From positions 62,001 through 126,000 of the forward strand of contig JAGQDJ010000028.1 in assembly GCA_022885665.1 (NCBI GenBank): a stretch of DNA of 64,000 nt, given 5' to 3'. Below are positions 60,272-64,000 of this stretch, in pieces. Position 1 is the stretch's first letter; every line of letters starts with the position of its first letter. This DNA is from Triops longicaudatus. Its lineage: Eukaryota; Arthropoda; Branchiopoda; Notostraca; Triopsidae. The position numbers and the translations under genes were made by a program. Under the pieces are notes generated by a model, which saw only the letters and a program-made list of their open reading frames with translations, was not told the DNA's origin and did not search any database.

Positions 60272-62719
60272 ATGGCTGAAACTTTCTCTGCAACATCTGA
60301 GATACACGGGACTCCCGAAAGCCCTACCGAGCACACTACGAAGAACAATCAAGTAAATAAGCCTTCAACTCTTGTAACGCATGGAACTTCCTTATGTTAA
60401 GTCCATATGTGTTTCGGGTACTTTAGGTCGGATCAGTTCAACTTTATGGCGTTTCGATCGTGTCCCTTACAATGGACGGCAAAGAACGTCTTTGCCTAGC
60501 GCAGATTTCTTCAACGTTGCTGAAGAATTTTAGTTATAACGAAATTCATAACCGAAGAGTTGCGTTAGGAATAACATGTGCTCAATGCACACCTGTACAA
60601 CTCGAGTTGTTACGACGGGCCGGGGCCATGCCGGTGACCTCTCGTCGCTGTGGCATGATTACTCGCCGCGAAGCTGAGCGACTCTGCAAATCATTTTTAG
60701 GTGACAGCTCCTTTTCTATGCACATTTTCTTTGTTACCGCTATGCATGTTGCAATCTGTAAGACTTTCATGTGAAATGATAAGCTATCTGGGCAAAATTC
60801 AGATCAATTTTGCATTGGAATAAAACTAGGCAGAAGCAAAATGAGTTTGATTTAATGTTTGGCAGGTCTCAGAGTTGAAGTTAGCAATATTGCTTCTTTA
60901 AGAAAGAATAGAATAACTAAAATGACTTGGAAAGATATTCGCCTTAAACTTTATTTGGAAAGCATTCGGAGCTGCCATACGATATGGTTGCAGAAATCTG
61001 CACTATAGAAATTTCACTCATCTTTCCCGACTGACTCGATGTCCGGTTCTCGTAAATCAAAAACAGAAAACGCTTTGTTATTTAGATTTGCTTCCCAACC
61101 CATTCTGGCGTGAAATTTCCTGACAGTGTAAACTAATCTGTCAGAACTGTCTCCAAATTTATTTAAATTGTCTTGATAATTCTGTATTTTAACGCGGTTT
61201 GGGTTGGATTTCTTTTGAAGTGGAAAAATAACTAAAAGTAGCAACGAACTTGCATTAAACTGAATTGCATTATTTTTATAATTGTGTAATCTAAAAGACA
61301 GTAGGTCTAATGCCAAGTATTTTAACCTTCACTCTTCTGCCCTGCTTCTTTTTTAAAGGTGATAACTCACCGCCTAAATTACCGGAGAACTTTGCTTTCG
61401 ACGTCTGCCATGATTGTGCTTGGTCGTGCCGGGGAGCATTCTTACCTTCTCGCTACAATTCCTCCCGAGCCAAATGCATCAAATGCTATTACTGCGGCTT
61501 GTTTTTCTCGCCCAATAAGTTCATCTTTCATTCCCACCGAATGTCAGAATCACGCTACGTACAACCAGATGCTGCGAACTTCAATTCTTGGCGACGTCAC
61601 ATTCGCTTGTGCGGCTCACCTCCTGATGACATTGCTTATGCTTGGGAAGACGTTAAAGCTATGTTCAACGGCGGGTCCCGTAAGAGACCTACCGTCGCGA
61701 GTGCGAAATCTCACGCCACTACGTGTAACAGCGACGAAAACTCGAAAGAGATCAGTGCTAGGGAAGAGTCGTGTTCCATTTCCTCCGCAAGTGATAACAG
61801 TAACCACGCCACGAATTCACCTTCCTTTATGGAACCAATGGAAGATGGCATGAAAGATGCTGAGAAAAACAGTATGACCAGAGTTTCCAAGGTGCAGTCT
61901 TTTGCGGAAGCCGTAACTCTAACTCGTTCTACGCTGAATGCACCTAAAAGTGACATCTCAGCAGTCCCGTCGACTTGTCCACCTCGCAAAAAAGCGCGGA
62001 TTGATACAATAAACCACGTTTATAACTGCAAGACCAATAATAATAGTAACCCGGCGGTAAGCTTGAATCCAAGCAGTATACAACCCGTCTTAGCCATGGC
62101 TAATGCGGCAATTAATTACGGAGCTGCTATTCAACCCTACATCCCTCGGATCCATCCCCTTTATCACGCTTTGCCTACCTCAGCAACAGCGGCAACAACC
62201 CCCGTCAGTCCTACCAGTAAACCTGGCACGTTTAGCCACCCTTATGATTCAAACCTCATTGAGCATATGTGGAACAATCAAAGGTTTTTTCAACAATGTC
62301 TTAATCCTTATGCAGTAAACACCTACAACTCCGCAGTCACACCATCTGCAGCAATAAATCAGATAAATAATCCCAAGGGCATTGCAGATTTCACTATTGC
62401 GGCGTTAACGCGTAAAGAAGGCACAAGCATAACTGAATCGGGTAAGAACGCCGAATGGTCAGGTAATTGGCCAGCTTTGCCCGTCAATGGGCACCCACCG
62501 TTGTTTTATCAGCGTTTGACAGATTGGCAAATCATCTCAAAGTTTACGAACGCAACTTCCCCGCCGATCACGGCACCGAAGATGTCAACTATTGCACACA
62601 GTTTAGGTGCATCCATTCAAGAACTGGACGACAAAGACTCACCCACCACATTGCTAAATATGACAGACCATTCGCCTAACGAAGACGAGATTATTGATGT
62701 TGAAAGTGAACCCACCTGA
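60272..62719 (+). CDS. SKOR1: SKI-family transcriptional corepressor (SKOR/Fussel)
   Basis: SKOR proteins are neural SKI/SNO-family corepressors that recruit HDACs and can bind SMADs and LBX1. Exons: 60272-60352, 60427-60700, 61359-62719, giving 571 residues. The SKI/DACH homology domain covers ~28-120: VQLYGVSIVSL, ERLCLAQISSTLLKNFSYNEI, RVALGITCAQCTPVQLELLRRAGAMP, RREAERLCKSFLG. The SMAD4-binding SAND-like domain follows (~120-215) with zinc ligands in FDVCHDCAW, AKCIKCYYCGLFFSPNKFIFHSH and RRHIRLCG, then AYAWEDVKAMFNGGSRKR. GGSRKR and the WEDVK segment mark SKOR rather than SKI or SKIL. The rest is Ser/Pro/Asn-rich and disordered. The intron between FLG and DNSPPK is phase 1. One gene probably represents both SKOR1 and SKOR2. 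It is shorter than the vertebrate proteins (about 950-1000 residues). Confidence 0.94.
60701..61358 (+). other. SKOR intron 2
   Basis: A 658-nt AT-rich intron. The 100-codon minus-strand frame at 61014-61316 has no recognisable domain and I do not call it a gene. Confidence 0.65.
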
Positions 62720-64000
62720 AGATGTGAACATTCCACCAATAAAATAACGAAACAAGTTTCTTCAAATCTATTCTACAAACATTTTAGCAACTATATGTCA
62801 TGAACCCGTAACGATTATGTTCAATCGTATGGCCTGTTATTCCTTCAGTGTTGGGTTCGAGAATGTTCATAGTTGTGTGGTTATAATACAACGCATATTC
62901 ACTTCATGGTTGTACTTGAGCTTCAATTACGCAAATGCATTTTTTGTGGGGTACGGATTGTAGCCGGTCGAATGTCACGAGATTTGTTAGCATACGCGTG
63001 TCGTGCGTCTTTTAATGCACCGCGAAGCAGGGACCGTATGTTGCCTCAGTTGATAGTGAGGGGAAACAAGGGTGTACTCTAGCTAAAACTTGACCTGTTG
63101 TCACCCCCTTCATACAAATAAAGTCGCAGGCCTGCCGAACGACCGGGAGGGACCAGAAACTCTTCACCAGCTCCGTGCAAAGGGATTGATTTTCAAGTAA
63201 TATAATTAATCACGACAAACCGAACCACCACGTCCCACTTTTCCAAGTCTACCTCCCGACACAAAACCTTCCAACAAAAGAACTTGTCATAACTGGTCGC
63301 GTGGCCACGTTAAATAGGAGAGGGTTGTGGACATTGGTGAGTGGCATTTGCTGAGGGTTTCCCAGTGTAGGAAGCATATATTCTACACACAAATATCTAA
63401 CTTACTCCTAATTTTTGTTTTGAACATATGCCTTCTCTTTTTTGTCCTTTGAAACAGGCAAAAATAGCTGGATTTAATGGGGGACGGTTGACAATAGGAA
63501 TCGATAAACGACAATTGAAAAAGGCCTAGGGACAACCAAAATATATAAATGCATTATACCAAAGCCATTTTTGTCGGAATTACTCCATTTCCAAGCTTTT
63601 AAGTGAGCCGTAAAAAATGGAGCTTAAAATAAATAATCGAGCAACAGAAGCACACAAACAATCTAGATAATTTAGAACTGCTTTGAAAAGTATATTCAGG
63701 TACAGCCAAATTAACGGAAGAAAATAGGATACGAAGGGTTAGTGAAGCTTGGGTAGAATGTTTCCATGACTTATAAACCTGTAAAGGGTTTATTTCCGGG
63801 TCATGTTCACTCAGCGTATTACTATACACAGATTTTGTGGCTTAGATCTATCTTAAGTGTAATCCTAATTGCTATGCAACCCGCGAATCCTATTTCAAAT
63901 CAACTTGTCTACTCAGCCATACGCAACTAAACCCTCTTTTGCAGCGTATTAGACCTGCCGTTTTACCCCATGCAGCGACTCATAAGGGAAGAAAATAATT
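62720..64000. other. Right end of window, no gene recognised
   Basis: About 1.3 kb beyond SKOR with only short open frames lacking domains. No RNA gene or repeat family was recognised. Confidence 0.55.
62738..62743 (+). terminator. SKOR poly(A) signal (AATAAA)
   Basis: A canonical hexamer only 18 bases after the stop codon, implying a very short 3' UTR unless a later site is used. Confidence 0.6.

Noticed and set aside
61014..61316. 100-codon minus-strand frame in SKOR intron 2
   Set aside because: No family recognised, AT-driven composition, and position inside an intron; most likely chance.

Overview
The window is nuclear DNA from an animal. Protein-coding genes are split by GT..AG introns, many only 50-90 nt long, and they match animal families: chordin, PTF1A, SKOR, CREB3-like, fukutin-related protein and GOLM. 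There are no bacterial-style operons. Chordin, PTF1A and SKOR together point to a eumetazoan-grade animal (cnidarian, placozoan or an invertebrate bilaterian). The phylum cannot be fixed from the sequence alone. Splicing models below were built by hand from splice signals, reading phase and family similarity; all totals are in frame.

Layout. 1-3.6 kb: no gene recognised. 3.6-27.2 kb (+): chordin (CHRD), 11 coding exons with a 12.5-kb first intron. 27.2-32.4 kb: intergenic. 32.6-34.2 kb (+): PTF1A, with a possible 12-nt microexon. 34.2-39.3 kb: intergenic, with a foldback (MITE-like) element. From 39.3 kb a dense block begins: CTDNEP1 (+), PEX14 (-), tRNA-Ile(AAT) (-), LYRM1 (+), RPS6 (-, hosting one strong and one probable H/ACA snoRNA), FKRP (-), a CREB3L3-like ER-anchored bZIP factor (-), ABHD8 (+), CCDC124 (-), a GOLM1/GOLM2 homologue (+) and SKOR (+). 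The last 1.3 kb has no recognised gene.

The left half holds two developmental regulators in large non-coding surroundings: a BMP antagonist and a Notch-pathway-linked bHLH factor. The right half is mostly housekeeping: ribosome and rRNA modification (RPS6, snoRNAs, CCDC124, tRNA), peroxisome import (PEX14), a mitochondrial LYR protein (LYRM1), the nuclear envelope/ER phosphatase CTDNEP1, and secretory-pathway functions (FKRP, CREB3L, GOLM). SKOR, a transcriptional corepressor that can act on SMADs, returns to BMP/TGF-beta control at the right end.

The most interesting observations are: (i) an intronic H/ACA snoRNA in RPS6 whose 5' pocket shows 15 bp of bipartite complementarity to the near-universal 28S segment TAGGGAACGTGAGCTGG; (ii) an ABHD8 whose nucleophile serine is replaced by glycine; (iii) an FKRP intron readable as either 20 nt or 50 nt; (iv) a frame-preserving 12-nt microexon in PTF1A. 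I found no wholly new multi-gene system.
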